The position numbers and the translations under genes are program-made. Of a stretch of DNA of 64,000 nt, positions 44,363 to 55,596 are shown in pieces. The notes below the pieces were generated by a model. That model ran no database searches, was not told the DNA's origin, and worked only from the letters and a program-made list of their open reading frames with translations. Source of the stretch: Scalesia atractyloides (taxonomy: Eukaryota > Streptophyta > Magnoliopsida > Asterales > Asteraceae); NCBI GenBank assembly GCA_947069175.1, contig CAMTDV010000013.1, positions 57,170,610-57,234,609 of the forward strand, given 5' to 3'. Numbering within the stretch: the first letter of the stretch is position 1; each line of letters opens with the position of its first letter.

Positions 44363-46645
44363 CCTACATGGAACTTCTCATAACCATCTAACAATACCTC
44401 TGATCCTTTGACAAGAATACTTATATATAGGAAGTACCAGCGGCGTATCCACCATATTCTTGTCAAATTTTCATTGGTTTTATCAGTAAGTTATGATTGG
44501 TTCTATGACATAGAACATAAATAAACACAACAGCTAATATTTGAATCCACATTCTGATAGCATATATGTTTGAATGGTGACAGTTCCTCTCTCGTTTGTT
44601 ATGATGGAGAGGTTAGTTTATGTAGAAATGGAACACAATCCAATTTCTTTAAATAGCGAGATGATATAAATGTAACACAAATTTTAACCCAGGGCAATAC
44701 TAAATCCTACATGGAACTTCTCATAACCGCCTGATAATGCCTCTGATCCTTTAGCAAGAATACTTATATATAGGAAGTACCAGCGGCGTATCCACCATAT
44801 TCTTGTCAAATTTTCGTTGGTTTTATCCGCAAATTATGATTAGTTACCAAGAAACTACTAAATCCTACATAGAACTTCTCATAACCGTCTGACAATGCCT
44901 CTGATCCTTTGACAAGAATACTTATATATAGGAAGTACCAGCGGCGTATCCACCATATTCTCGTCAAATTTTTCATTGGTTTTATCAGTGAATTATGATT
45001 AGTCCTATGTGACTCTACAACCAATACAACAAACACAAAATACTGAAAATGAAAAAAATGTCTGTGCGATCAAGGCTCAATCAAACGGAGCCGATCGTAT
45101 TGCATGTACTGAAAATGAAATGTCTGTGCGATCAAGGCTCAATCAAGTGGAGCCGATCGTATTGCATGTACTGAAAATAATAAATTTAATCTAAACAACA
45201 ATCACACAAACAACCTATACATGGAACCTCTCATAACCGCCTGATAATGCCTCTGATCCTTTGACAAGAATACTTATATATAGGAAGTACCAGCGGCGTA
45301 TCCACCATATTCTTGTCAAATTTTCGTTGGTTTTATCCGCAAATTATGATTAGTTACCAAGAAACTACTAAATCCTACATAGAACTTCTCATAACCGTCT
45401 GACAATGCCTCTGATCCTTTGACAAGAATACTTATATATAGGAAGTACCAGCGGCGTATCCACCATATTCTCGTCAAATTTTCATTGGTTTTATCAGTGA
45501 ATTATGATTAGTCCTATGTGACTCTACAACCAATACAACAAACACAAAATACTGAAAATGAAAAAAATGTCTGTGCGATCAAGGCTCAATCAAACGGAGC
45601 CGATCGTATTGCATGTACTGAAAATGAAATGTCTGTGCGATCAAGGCTCAATCAAGTGGAGCCGATCGTATTGCATGTACTGAAAATAATAAATTTAATT
45701 AAACAACAATCACACAAACAACCTATACATGGAACCTCTCATAACCGCCTGATAATGCCTCTGATCCTTTGACAAGAATACTTATATATAGGAAGTACCA
45801 GGGCGTATCCACCATATTCTTGTCAAATTTTCATTGACTTTATCCACAAGTTATGATTAGTTCTATGTGACTCTACTACAAACACAACAGCCACAAGATA
45901 CTGATAATGAAAATGTCTGTGCGATCAAGGCTCAATCAAACGGAGCCGATCGTATTGCATGTACTGAAAATGAAAATGTCTGTGCGATCAAGGCTCAATC
46001 AAACGGAGCCGATCGTATTGCATGTACTGAAAATAATAAATTTAATCTAAACAACAATCACACAAACAGCCTATACATGGAACCTCTCATAACCGCCTGA
46101 TAATGCCTCCGATCCTTTGACAAGAATACTTATATATAGGAAGTACCAGTGGCGTATCCACCATATTCTCATCAAATTCTCATTGACTTTATCCGCAAGT
46201 TATGATTAGTTCTATGTGACTCTACAACAAACACAACAACCACAAGATACTGATAATGAAAATGTCTGTGCGATCAAGGCTCAATCAAACGGAGCCGATC
46301 GTATTGCATGTACTGAAAATGAAAAATGTCTGTGCGATCAAGGCTCAATCAAACGGAGCCGATCGTATGTGGGCACGCCAGGTTCAACCTCATAATAAAA
46401 TGGGGAACATGCTCAACGCTCATAATGTAATGGGGAGCGGCGGCCTATGAAATTTGCATGTACTGAAAATAATAAACAATAATTACTCAAACAGTCTACA
46501 CATGAACCTCTCATAACCGCCAGATAATGCTTCTGATCCTTTGACAAGAATACTTATATATAGGAAGTACCAGCGGCGTATCCACCATATTCTTGTCAAA
46601 GTTTCATTGGCTTTATCCTTAAGTTATGATTGGTTCTATGTGATT
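44363..46645 (-). repeat. Gypsy-4 internal tandem array (R1 x8, R2 x8)
   Basis: R1 (about 140 bp) starts near 44363, 44706, 44864, 45213, 45374, 45722, 46070 and 46495. Each carries inverted arms TTTGACAAGAATA and TATTCTTGTCAAA around CTTATATATAGG. R2 (about 63 bp) starts at 45059, 45121, 45568, 45630, 45914, 45977, 46263 and 46327. Higher-order units R1-R1-R2-R2 (44706-45212 and 45213-45721, about 508 bp) are almost identical. The array occupies the place where pol lies in Gypsy-1. Confidence 0.9.
46327..46451 (-). repeat. LTR-derived segment inside Gypsy-4 internal region
   Basis: Last R2 copy plus following sequence (GTGGGCACGCC, two CTCATAAT..AATGGGGA units, CGGCCTATGA). It is collinear with the reverse complement of the Gypsy-1 LTR at about 14420-14542. 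It looks like the captured source of R2. Confidence 0.7.
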
Positions 46646-46670
46646 CTAAAATATAAAGAAAAACATAAAA

Positions 46671-48055
46671 CTAAACGACTCGAGTTGAATCTGGATTTTC
46701 GGTGAAGAGGACTAGTTGGGTATCTTCGTTTGGGCCGTCATTATCTTCGATAGGATTGGCGTTGATGTTGAAGACTCTTCCTCTTGCTGGTGGCCTAGCA
46801 GTTGGGTTTTCTTGGTTTACTTGGTTAACTGGGTTTGATTGAGCTTGAGTGTTTATGATGTTAACCAATCGAGGGCACGTGTTTCTAAAGTGGGTAGGGT
46901 CGCCACAATTGAAACAAGCTCGAACATATGGGAACATGGGGTATTGGGGTTGTTTATAGGTTTGGACCATGTTTTGAGTAGGGGAAGAGATTTGGTTTTG
47001 AAAGGTGCGGCAAACCTTGCTCAAATGACCATAGCGTCCACAAGTTGCACATAGTCGACAAGGTAAGGTAAGGGGATGGTGATAAAAACAGTTGTTACAT
47101 CGAGGGTGTGGTCCAAGATATGGTTTCTTATTTGGGTAAGTTGAGTTGGGTGCCACTTGAGTGATTGGGATAGCTTGGATGGGTATGGCGTGTGAAATTG
47201 GTTGATTTCGTTGGATAGCAGCGAAAAGTTGCCCGTCTCTTTTTCTCTTAGAATTGGGTTGAGAAGGGGATTCGGTTTGGGTGTAGTCGGAGGTTTCAGT
47301 CGATGCTTTATCCTTCTTCTTCTCCTCCTCGAAGTCTTTGTTCCGGATTCGGTTCTCGGTGAGCGCTGTTGCTAGCTCCATTGCTGCTTCCAAAGTTGCA
47401 GCGTGGTACTTATTACAGAGTCTTGAATCTTTGACGGAAGACCTCGAATGTAGTGCTCGATCAAACGGTAGAGGGGAGTGAACATGTTGGGAACCATTTG
47501 ATGTAACTCGAGGAATCTTTTGTTGTATGTGGTGTGGTCTCCTTCCTTTTGCTTCAATGAATAAAATTCATCTTCTAATTTCTTGATTTCGCTCCTTGGG
47601 CAAAATCGTCTGGTCATGATTTCCTTCAATTCATTCCAAGTTAAAGTCATAGCATCGTCGACGCCTCGTTTGGCCTTCTCTGTATTCCACCAAGTAAGTG
47701 CTATCCCATATAATCGACCGGTAGCATATCGCACTTTGCGATCATCGGGGCAATCGCAATTTAGAAAAGTATTCTCCATCTCTTCAAACCAATGGAGGAG
47801 AGCGGTGACACCTTCAGTCCCTTTGTATTTCGGAGGGTCGCATGATTTGAAATGCTTGTAGGTGCATTTAGTGGTATTTGGGGAAAAGTTGATAACGTTT
47901 TGATTTTCTTGATTGACAGGATTAGCGGTAAGTGCTTGTTGTACTTGGATTACAATGTTGGGTATTACGGCAGCCATTTGTTGAGCGATTAGGGCAGCCA
48001 TGCGCTCGCGGGCTTTTCCTGCTCTCATCTTCCTACGGGTGAGGTTAGAAGACAT
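46671..48055 (-). pseudogene. gag: Gypsy-4 gag
   Basis: Start at 48055 (MSSNLTRRKMR). The core TGRLYGIALTWWNTEKAKRG and MTRRFCPRSEIKKLEDEF closely match Gypsy-1 gag. Two knuckles: CATCGRYGHLSKVC (47010-47051) and CFNCGDPTHFRNTC (46875-46916). After RGRVFNINAN the protein leaves the Gypsy-1 frame and ends in its own tail (about 25 residues) with a stop at 46671, before any protease. A one-base frameshift near 47393, between DSVIST and ATLEAAMELA, splits it. Apart from that it is the best-preserved gag in the window. It would package its own RNA with a helper's pol. Confidence 0.9.
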
Positions 48056-48835
48056 CTACAAGGAATACATGTCAAGAGTATGAGTTGGATGTTTTTGGGA
48101 TCATGGGTCGCACTCAGGAATGAACGTTCATAAAATAATTATAGAAAAATAAATCTACTACATCCATAGGATGTCTTGGGCTTTGCTCGCCATTAGGCCC
48201 TACATGCTGCCATACTTCACCTTCGTAATCATGTGGGCCCCCATGAATACCGGGTTTTTCATATGGTTCGCATGTGTTAGCCTGGTTGCGTACACTAAAA
48301 CCCGGAGAAAATCGAGAAATATGTATACAATGTGTGATTTCGAAATGTGTCCAGGTGTAGACACGGTGACACCTCAAAGTGGGTTAGTTCAATCGACGTT
48401 TGGTGTGGCATGCTTTGGCCTAATAGGTCCTTCGTACTCTCATCGTTAGTCCCCAGGTAGGCAAACTGGTCCGTTATATTGGATTTATACGAATGCCAAC
48501 CTAGACAGGACGTTCCGACTACCGGTACTTGTACCCTTCCAGTTACTACATGCCCGTCGCAGAACTTACTTTGATGAGATTTGAAAATTGCAACAAAATC
48601 TTTGAATAATGAGAGTATGAAAATGAATTGAATATATGAACATTGATATATGTATAATGAATATGTATATAAGTATGTATGTTTGACTGTAAGTATAAAC
48701 AAATATGAAACAAATAAATATCACAAGTTTGTATGTAACCACCTAATCAATTAAAGTTTAGGCAGACTATAGTATAGGCTCTAAGGGTCTAATAACCTAT
48801 CCTATATCCCTATAGTCATGGCTCTGATACCAATC
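48056..48835 (-). other. Gypsy-4 leader and primer site
   Basis: PBS TTGGTATCAGAGCC on the minus strand at 48820-48833. The leader shares long stretches with Gypsy-1 15100-15845. Confidence 0.88.
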
Positions 48836-49927
48836 TGTCACACCCCGACCGCAGCGGAAAAGGTGATCGGGGCATGATTGGGTTATCATCAAAGCTCATG
48901 ACATTTATTTTAACGTTCCATATTCATTAATACAATTTAATGGAAATTTACAAACATAATTACATCATGACCTAAGCATCAATCTAAGCTTCTTTGTTTT
49001 CTTCTAAGGCATTTCCTATGTTTTCCTTGCTTCATCCTGTTCACCTGTATCATGTGTAAAAGGGTTTTTTGATCAACAAAAAGTTGGCGAGTGAATCCTA
49101 TGGAAGACATTTGAACAAGTTTATTTAATTGATTATGAAATAAAGTGCACAACCACACATGAGTAAAAATAGATGTAAACTTATTCATAAATCAATTTAA
49201 TATTAAACAATACACACATGAACAATAATGGATCGTTTAGAGGCACGCGTTGCTCAACTCGTCTCTCACGAGGAACTGATGGGCCTAATGAATGAATTGC
49301 ATAAACATGATAATATGAAAGACATAACTACAAACAATATAAACTCAATAATACACACACGAACAATAATGGATTGGTTTTGAGGCACGCGTTGCTCAAC
49401 TCGTCTCTCACGAGGAACTGATGGGCTTAATGAATGAATTTCATATAAGTTGACAAAATGAAATACATAATCACAACAATATAAACAATCTAAGTTTAGA
49501 TCACGATATGGTATGGCACAAGTTTAAATAAACGAGTTAATTATTTTGTGACACATGACACACCCCAAAACGTGTAATTAAAAACGGGGAGTTGTAAGAT
49601 TCACTCACAGTGGGTGCGTTCGGTTGATGATGTTGAATGCACGCGAAGTGGTTTTAACCACGAGTGAAATTAACCTAGATAAATAGCATTATGGTTCGGT
49701 AAGTAAACGAATTTTATTAATCCATTTTAGTAGGATTGTTAGGTGTATTTTTGTGAGTTTAAGGCTATTTTCTAACCTTAAAAATGTTATTTTTAAGTAT
49801 TTTTAATTGATTTTTAATTAAAATAAATAAATAAAATAATAGAAAAAGTTGACTTTTTTTACCGTTGACCGTTGACCGTTGACCATTGACCTTGACTGTT
49901 TGACCGGTTCGTATGTGTGTATGTGTG

Positions 49928-50513
49928 CGCTGAGTGAGGCTCGAACCCGAGACCTCCCGTACGCGTGCACGCAGCTCTACCAACTGAGCTACGTGTCTAA
50001 CCCGAAATATTTCTGTTTTTAATTATATTTATATATTAATTAGATTAATCCAAAATCAATTTATTTCTAAAAAGATTTTACTGAATCGGACCGGTGCTCT
50101 CCACAGGTCTCGAACCTGGGACCTGTGGTTTAGGTTAACACACAGTCCACCGCTGGACTGTGTGTTTAACTTGTTATATAAACCGATTTTTATTATACTT
50201 ATATACAAACTGAACATTTCCATTTCTGTCTTAAATAAAAAGTTTAATAATTATCCGGGCCGGTGCGGTAGCCCGGACTCGAACTCGTGTCCTGTGATTT
50301 AAACATACACGCAGTCCACCACTAGACTGTGTGTCTAACTTGGTTATTATTCCGGTTATTATTAAACTTAACATGTACAGCGGTGACTCCGGTTCGGTTA
50401 ACAAAAAAAAAGACAATTTTATTAAGGCAAGCATGCGTGGGACAAGATTCGAACTCGTGACGTTTACGTGTTTATTGTGCACACAGTCCACCGCTGGACT
50501 GTGTGTCTAACCC
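49928..50513 (-). other. tRNA-like array b, four units (Gypsy-4 5' LTR copy)
   Basis: Units at 49928-50003 (canonical D-arm), 50094-50170, 50257-50338 (one hairpin arm mutated, ACTAGACTGT) and 50435-50513. Spacing 160-180 bp, same order as in the 3' LTR. Confidence 0.65.
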
Positions 50514-51202
50514 GAGTTATAACTTGATTTTAATTATACTTATATGTTACCGAAACTTCGTCTTCTTCGTCAGTTTTAACCAGAAACGATGACTGACTGG
50601 TTCGAAGTTTTAATCATGTTCGTTAGCGTGTTTCAGTTAATTACAGGTGAGATATAAATAAAAAGATAGAAAAATTAGGCGTAAAGTATACCGACTGGAC
50701 TCCTCTGTTTCTCCGGCGAAACTCCGGTGACAGCAAAAGATTCCGGCGTCGTGTGTCTTGCGGCAGAGAGTCTTCAGCAAGCTTGAAAAGGATGTGGGTG
50801 ACTTCGGTATAAGCTCAGGGGGTTTAGTAAGGCTCAGAAGTGGAGGGTTCGGTTTTCCGGCGATGTGCAGAAATTTTCCGGCGAGTGGAATTACGTCGGG
50901 TAAAGGTGCGGTTTTGAGCGAAAAAGCTTGCAGAGGTTCGAGGAGGTATTTATAAGGCAGGTTATCGATGAATTTGGTCCAATTTCCGACTTGATTCAAA
51001 GTCATTACGTTTTCCGGCGGTTATAGCTTGTGTCGCGGATTCAGGCGTCGGTTATAACCGATGTGGGTTTAAATGTTTACGTTAAGACTTGAAGAAACCG
51101 TCCAATCTCGCGAGATCGCCGGGATTTCCGACGACTGAAATTTGGGCGCCGGTTTTGAATTCGGAAAAACATGTTATATTGATTCTAATAATTAACAAGA
51201 AA

Positions 51203-51280
51203 CACTAGTGGCGCAGTGGTTGGAGAGTTGAGTGTTAAGTCGTTGACCCGGCTGACTGACCCGGTTCGAAACACGGCAGA
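51203..51280 (+). other. tRNA-like module a (Gypsy-4 5' LTR copy)
   Basis: GTGGCGCAGTGGTTGGAGAG, then CCCGGTTCGAAACACGG, with one T-arm substitution against the 3' LTR copy. Confidence 0.6.
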
Positions 51281-51467
51281 AACATTTACTTTTTATTTCA
51301 TTATTTTTAACAATTTTTCAAAAACAAATTATATATTCCAATATAATAATTAATTATGTATCGTTTAAAATTAATTTGGGTATTAAATACGCCACGAAAT
51401 TTTAAACTGATTGTTCGGTTAACAAACGGAGCAGGTTTGGTAAAATCCGTTTTTGACGGATGTTACA

Positions 51468-51960
51468 GTGATGAATCGTCGATAGTATCTAGCAAGACCA
51501 AGAAATGAATGAACTTCGGTAGGAGTACTAAGTGTACTCCAATCCCTAATCACACTGATTTTGGCAGGATCTACATGTATACCTTGTTCGTTAACAATAT
51601 GTCCCAAAAATTGAACTTCTTTTAGCCAAAATTCACATTTAGAGAATTTGGCGTAAAGTTGTTCTTTCTTCAAGACTTCCATCGTTAGACGGAGATGTTG
51701 TTCATGATAGGCATGAGATTTATATAAATGAGGATGTCGTCGATGAAAATAATGATGAACTTATCTAAAGAAGGTTAACAAACCCTATTCATTAAGTCCA
51801 TGAAGACAGCATGAGCATTCGTCAAACCAAAAGGCATGACAATAAACTCGTAATGGTCGTATCGAGTGCGAAAAGCAGTCTTGGGAATATCTTCTTCGAG
51901 TACACGAAGTTGATGATACCCAGAACGCAGATCAATCTTTGAAAAGCAGGTCGCACCTTG
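51468..51960 (-). pseudogene. pol: Gypsy-3 reverse transcriptase remainder
   Basis: LYAKFSKCEFWLKEVQFLGH and FLGLARYYRRF (51482-51682). Upstream, MPFGLTNAHAVFMDLMNRV and catalytic F-I-D-D (51736-51747), then FSKIDLRSGYHQLRV and LQGATC, where homology stops at 51960. The RT fingers are deleted. GTGAT at 51468-51472 is the right target copy of Gypsy-4. Confidence 0.85.
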
Positions 51961-52280
51961 TAGCTGATCACCTCAGCATGGTGTTTGGTTAACCAATCCA
52001 TTCCTATGATGATGTCAAAACTCCCAAGTTGCATCGGTGTGATGTCAATGGGAAAAAGGTGGTTATCCAGGTTCAATTGGCAACGATGAATGACATAGTC
52101 GAGCACAAGGGGTTCACCACTAGCTATTTCCACTGTTAAGGGTTTTCCTAGTTTAATTCTAGGCATCGAAAGCAAAGCTTCAAAGGCTAGTAATACAAAG
52201 CTTATATTGGCACCCGAATCGAAAAGAATAGAAGCAGGATGATTGTTAACAAGGAAATACCATTAATGACTTCGTTATCA
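51961..52280 (-). pseudogene. pol: Gypsy-3 protease, deletion-fused to RT
   Basis: The minus-strand open frame 51822-52175 holds DIIIGMDWLTKHHAEVIS and then runs straight into RT sequence in another frame. The active site F-D-S-G-A-N (52209-52220) is intact. About 530 bp present in Gypsy-2 (34935-35460) is missing, apparently by recombination at a GATCA repeat. Confidence 0.85.
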
Positions 52281-52902
52281 TAATTTATTTTTTATAATGC
52301 AATAACATGTTCTTCTAGAAGAAAACATGGGGAAAATATATGAGATTAACATTGGATAATCAAGAGAGATGTTAAAAATATCGACGAAATATAAGGACGG
52401 TGGTCATTCGTTCATTACTTAAAAACAAACAAACGACACACGGTGACTAATCAAAGTAAATGGGTCTTTATAATGTATCGCGAAGATATGCTTTAGCCTA
52501 TAAGTGGACACTCACCCCAAGAGTTCCCAGGTAAGAGTGACTGGTCCAGTAATGCGGATTTGTATGAACACTCTAGCCTTAGCCAGAAAACTCAGGGTAC
52601 ATGCATCCACCCTTCCAGATTGTACAAGTTCACATTAATAAAACCCAAACTTTGACGGGAGTTTGAAAACTTACAAGGCTTTAAGCCAAAACAAATCATC
52701 TAAGGATAGATGATTGATTTTCAAAACGAATTTGTAACTTGTGTATTTGTTTTGGTAATCACCTAAGGATAGGTGATAGTATTGTTTTAATAATCTAAAC
52801 ACAAGATAACTCGCATTAGGGTCCTAGGAAGGTTATAGTTTAGGTCAAAGCATTAATAATAACCTAATTCCCTATAACCATAAGCTCTGATACCAATCTT
52901 TC
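52281..52902 (-). other. Gypsy-3 leader and primer site
   Basis: Same leader as Gypsy-2, joined to protease at the same point, with no gag. PBS (TGGTATCAGAGC, minus) at about 52884-52895. Confidence 0.85.
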
Positions 52903-53892
52903 TGTAACACCCCGACGGCGTAAAACAACGAACCGCTGCAAAAACGTCGGGGAGTCATGTCACAGAACTATTGTTTCATAACTCATGGAGTTTACAATTT
53001 TGTTTTATTAAGTTAAATGTTTACATTGTCTTGGGATAAACAGAAACAACACATAAATAAATTGTCTTTCATGTGTTAAGTCACTAAGGCCCGCGTCCAT
53101 TCCTACGTGAAGCATGCATCATATTATCAAGCATTGAGTCCTGAAACATATGTGAAAAGAGAGTCAGCATAAAAATGCCGGCGAGTACATAGGTTTTGTG
53201 AGTGTGTCAAATTTGTGGCTTTGTATACATATTGCAACACCTAGTCCGACTACAATAGTCGTTAAGTGAAAACCTCGTATCAAAAGTGTTTGATATTGCA
53301 ATACAATTAACCAACTAAAGAGTTGTGAAAACCTTGTAGACATGAATCTTGAACAAAACGTTTCTTTTGTAAAATAAACTTGTAATAGATTGATTCAAAA
53401 GAAAACTTCGTATGGTTTATAACTTTAAATGAAAATCATTGCGTTACATTGTTCAAAACCATTTGTCTATGTTATAAATCATTTGTCTGTGTTATAAAGC
53501 TATCGTCCGTGTCATAAACCAATTGTCTATGTCATAAACAAATAGTCCATGTTTTTAATTGTGAAAACTTTTGATCGTTCTTTAATGAACACATTCAAAC
53601 CTGTGTTGACTACACCACCAAATGGTATCTTTAATAGACCACCAAAGGTCTCTTTAACTAGACTAACAAATCAACAAATGGTTTGTTAATCAGAAATAAT
53701 TTATGTCATTACCTAAACTTCCACCAAATCCAGTGAACAATCCGATAATGGGATTGTCAGTCCATGGTACCATGACATACTACTGGTCGGCTCGCCAAAG
53801 CTAATGAATGTCATTCGTGTTATGGATAATGAATCAACAAGTTGTTCACATTATTGAAATCGTATTTTTTATATATAAACCATAAACATTGC
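52903..53892 (-). repeat. Gypsy-3 5' LTR, truncated
   Basis: Collinear with 36397-37390, then breaks at CATAAACATTG. The U3 part is lost. Confidence 0.85.
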
Positions 53893-54690
53893 TATAAAAG
53901 CATGATGACTTGCAGGATCTTCTTTCCTGAACATAAAGCAACCCCGGCTCCACCATTGCTCCCCTTTTCAATGTTTATATAGCTGAGGATCTTGAACCTT
54001 TTCAAAGTCAGAGGCTTAATCTTCCATGTTCCAAGCATAACCCTTCAGCTTCTGAACAACATTCTCCAATGAAAGCTTATCATAGAGAATACCTTCTCTA
54101 ATTAAGGCAGTGTACATGTTCCATTCACTAGGAAGACAGTTCAAGAACTTCTCAGCTTTCTCAAAATCTTTGTAAAGATCCTCTTCACTATCATCAAGCT
54201 TGCTTAGCAGGTGATAATACCTATTCGCGGTGTCATTAAAGGACTCATTCTTTAAGGCTTTAAACACAACAAATTGAGTCTTCAAACGTTCTAAACATCT
54301 CTTCTTATACATTGCATTTCCTTCATAGCGTTCAATCATGCTATCCCATAACTCTTTTGATGTATTTCTTTTGCGAAACATATGGAGTATGGATTGGGTA
54401 AGAGCCATAGTTATCATGGACATTGCTCTTTCTTCACACTCATAGAATTTTTTTCTGCTCATTTGTAAGTGCAAGATAAGTATCAATCGTTAAGGTTTTA
54501 ATCAGTATATCTCTACATCCTTTTGCAATACATAGCCAAATCTTGATATCCTTAGCTCTCACATATCCATCAAAATGTTCCTTTCATTCTGGAAAATCCA
54601 GTTCGTTTATCAAAGAGGAGGTTTGTTGTTACTCCCTACTTCAGTTTTGTGTTTGAGATTTTGCACCATTGCAATCAGATTATTTGCCAT
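53893..54690 (-). pseudogene. gag: Copia-4 gag
   Basis: Probable start ATG at 54688-54690 (MANNLIAMVQNLKH, then NNKPP), a frameshift near 54610, then an open UBN2-type gag from 54486 to 54016: RNTSKELWDSMIERYEG, KKRCLERLKTQFVVFK, FLNCLPSEWNMYTALI. It ends in a stop at NMED and continues degraded to the break. No zinc knuckle remains. It packages element RNA in related intact elements. Confidence 0.8.
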
Positions 54691-55596
54691 TTGGAAGAGA
54701 TAGAAAGAGACATAAAGTTCCTAGAGGGTTACAATAGGTTTAGATAGAAAGTTTTGCTTGAAAAAGTTTCAAAGTCCAGAAAGTTCGGAGATCAAGAGTT
54801 AACTAGAAAACACAGAGTGAAATGTCCGGAGATTTTTTAGAGGGTAAACCCGGATCTATAACCTTATTTGAAACACAAACTCGGACACCTCAGTAGAGAC
54901 TTAAACTCGGAACCTAAATAACCCTAATGTTTAAATTCGTAAATCAACTAGAAGTCTTAAACTCGGACAGAGTTTAATGGCTTAAATTAGGAATAACTAA
55001 ACAGAGGTTAACCTCGGACTTAAAAACAAATTCGTAAAAATAATAGATACCGTTGATAAACTCAAACTCAATCTTGAACCTTAAACTCGGAAAACTAAAT
55101 ACGAACAGGGAACATACACTTAAATTCATAGTCTAAGATGAAGTTAAACTCGGAGACATTCAAATCCGGACAAGATATCAAATCCGGAATCACAAAAGGT
55201 TAGTAATCCAGACAGATTATCCTAGATGTGAATGAACCAGCTTCCGATATCTCACCAATGTGACTTTACAATGGATCACCAATAACCCGAAAAAAAAACA
55301 GTAAAACAAACACGGAAAAACTTTTAGAAGATCAAACAAGGAATCTAATACCAACCTTCAAAAACCTAGATTAAAATCTTCAAAAACCCCTGTAAAACCC
55401 TGATGAAGATCTAACATAAAAGGCTCTATCCTAATCAAATTCCATCATCAACTCACTAGAAATCAACAATGAATCAGAAATAACTCACAAAAACTCACTA
55501 AGCAAGCACTAAACCTAATCAAAAGATGATTTTTCTCACAAAAACCTTCAATCAAGAACACCTATAGTAGTATGAGCACACTGCTCTGATACCACT
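54691..55596 (-). repeat. Copia-4 leader with iterated CTCGGA/TCCGGA motif
   Basis: On +, AAACTCGGA, AATCCGGA and similar recur about every 30-80 bp (for example near 54847, 54879, 54904, 54961, 55084, 55147, 55164, 55182). The same core forms the LTR hairpin at 55881-55902. The region is otherwise AT-rich and non-coding. Confidence 0.65.

Larger units (their letters stand above)
41439..51467 (-). mobile_element. Gypsy-4: gag-only non-autonomous element
   Basis: Complete minus-strand element: 5' LTR 48836-51467, PBS 48820-48833, leader, gag 46671-48055, a tandem array of about 2.3 kb, PPT at 44063-44078, 3' LTR 41439-44060, target duplication GTGAT. There is no protease, RT or integrase. Gag and leader are homologous to Gypsy-1. 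The two LTRs look nearly identical over long stretches, so this is probably the youngest insertion here. The architecture fits the class called TR-GAG elements, which depend on pol from another element. Confidence 0.92.
48836..51467 (-). repeat. Gypsy-4 5' LTR (2632 bp)
   Basis: Collinear with 41439-44060, with few differences. Right target copy GTGAT at 51468-51472. Confidence 0.92.
39422..53892 (-). mobile_element. Gypsy-3: gag-less element interrupted by Gypsy-4
   Basis: Same family as Gypsy-2. Left part 39422-41438 (PPT, integrase, RNase H); right part from 51468 (RT remainder, protease, leader, PBS, truncated 5' LTR 52903-53892). The interruption falls between GATCTTTGAAAAGTTCGTGAT and GTGATGAATCG. 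Joining the two at the GTGAT duplication restores the order seen in Gypsy-2 near 34431. It is internally deleted between RT and protease. Confidence 0.9.

Noticed and set aside
45059..46390. CRISPR-like spacing of R2 repeats
   Set aside because: Plant DNA. Units are directly adjacent without unique spacers and lie in a retrotransposon.
44245..46450. Open frames in the Gypsy-4 array on both strands
   Set aside because: They are by-products of the tandem repeats. The same peptide recurs because the DNA repeats, and there is no gene-like start or homology.
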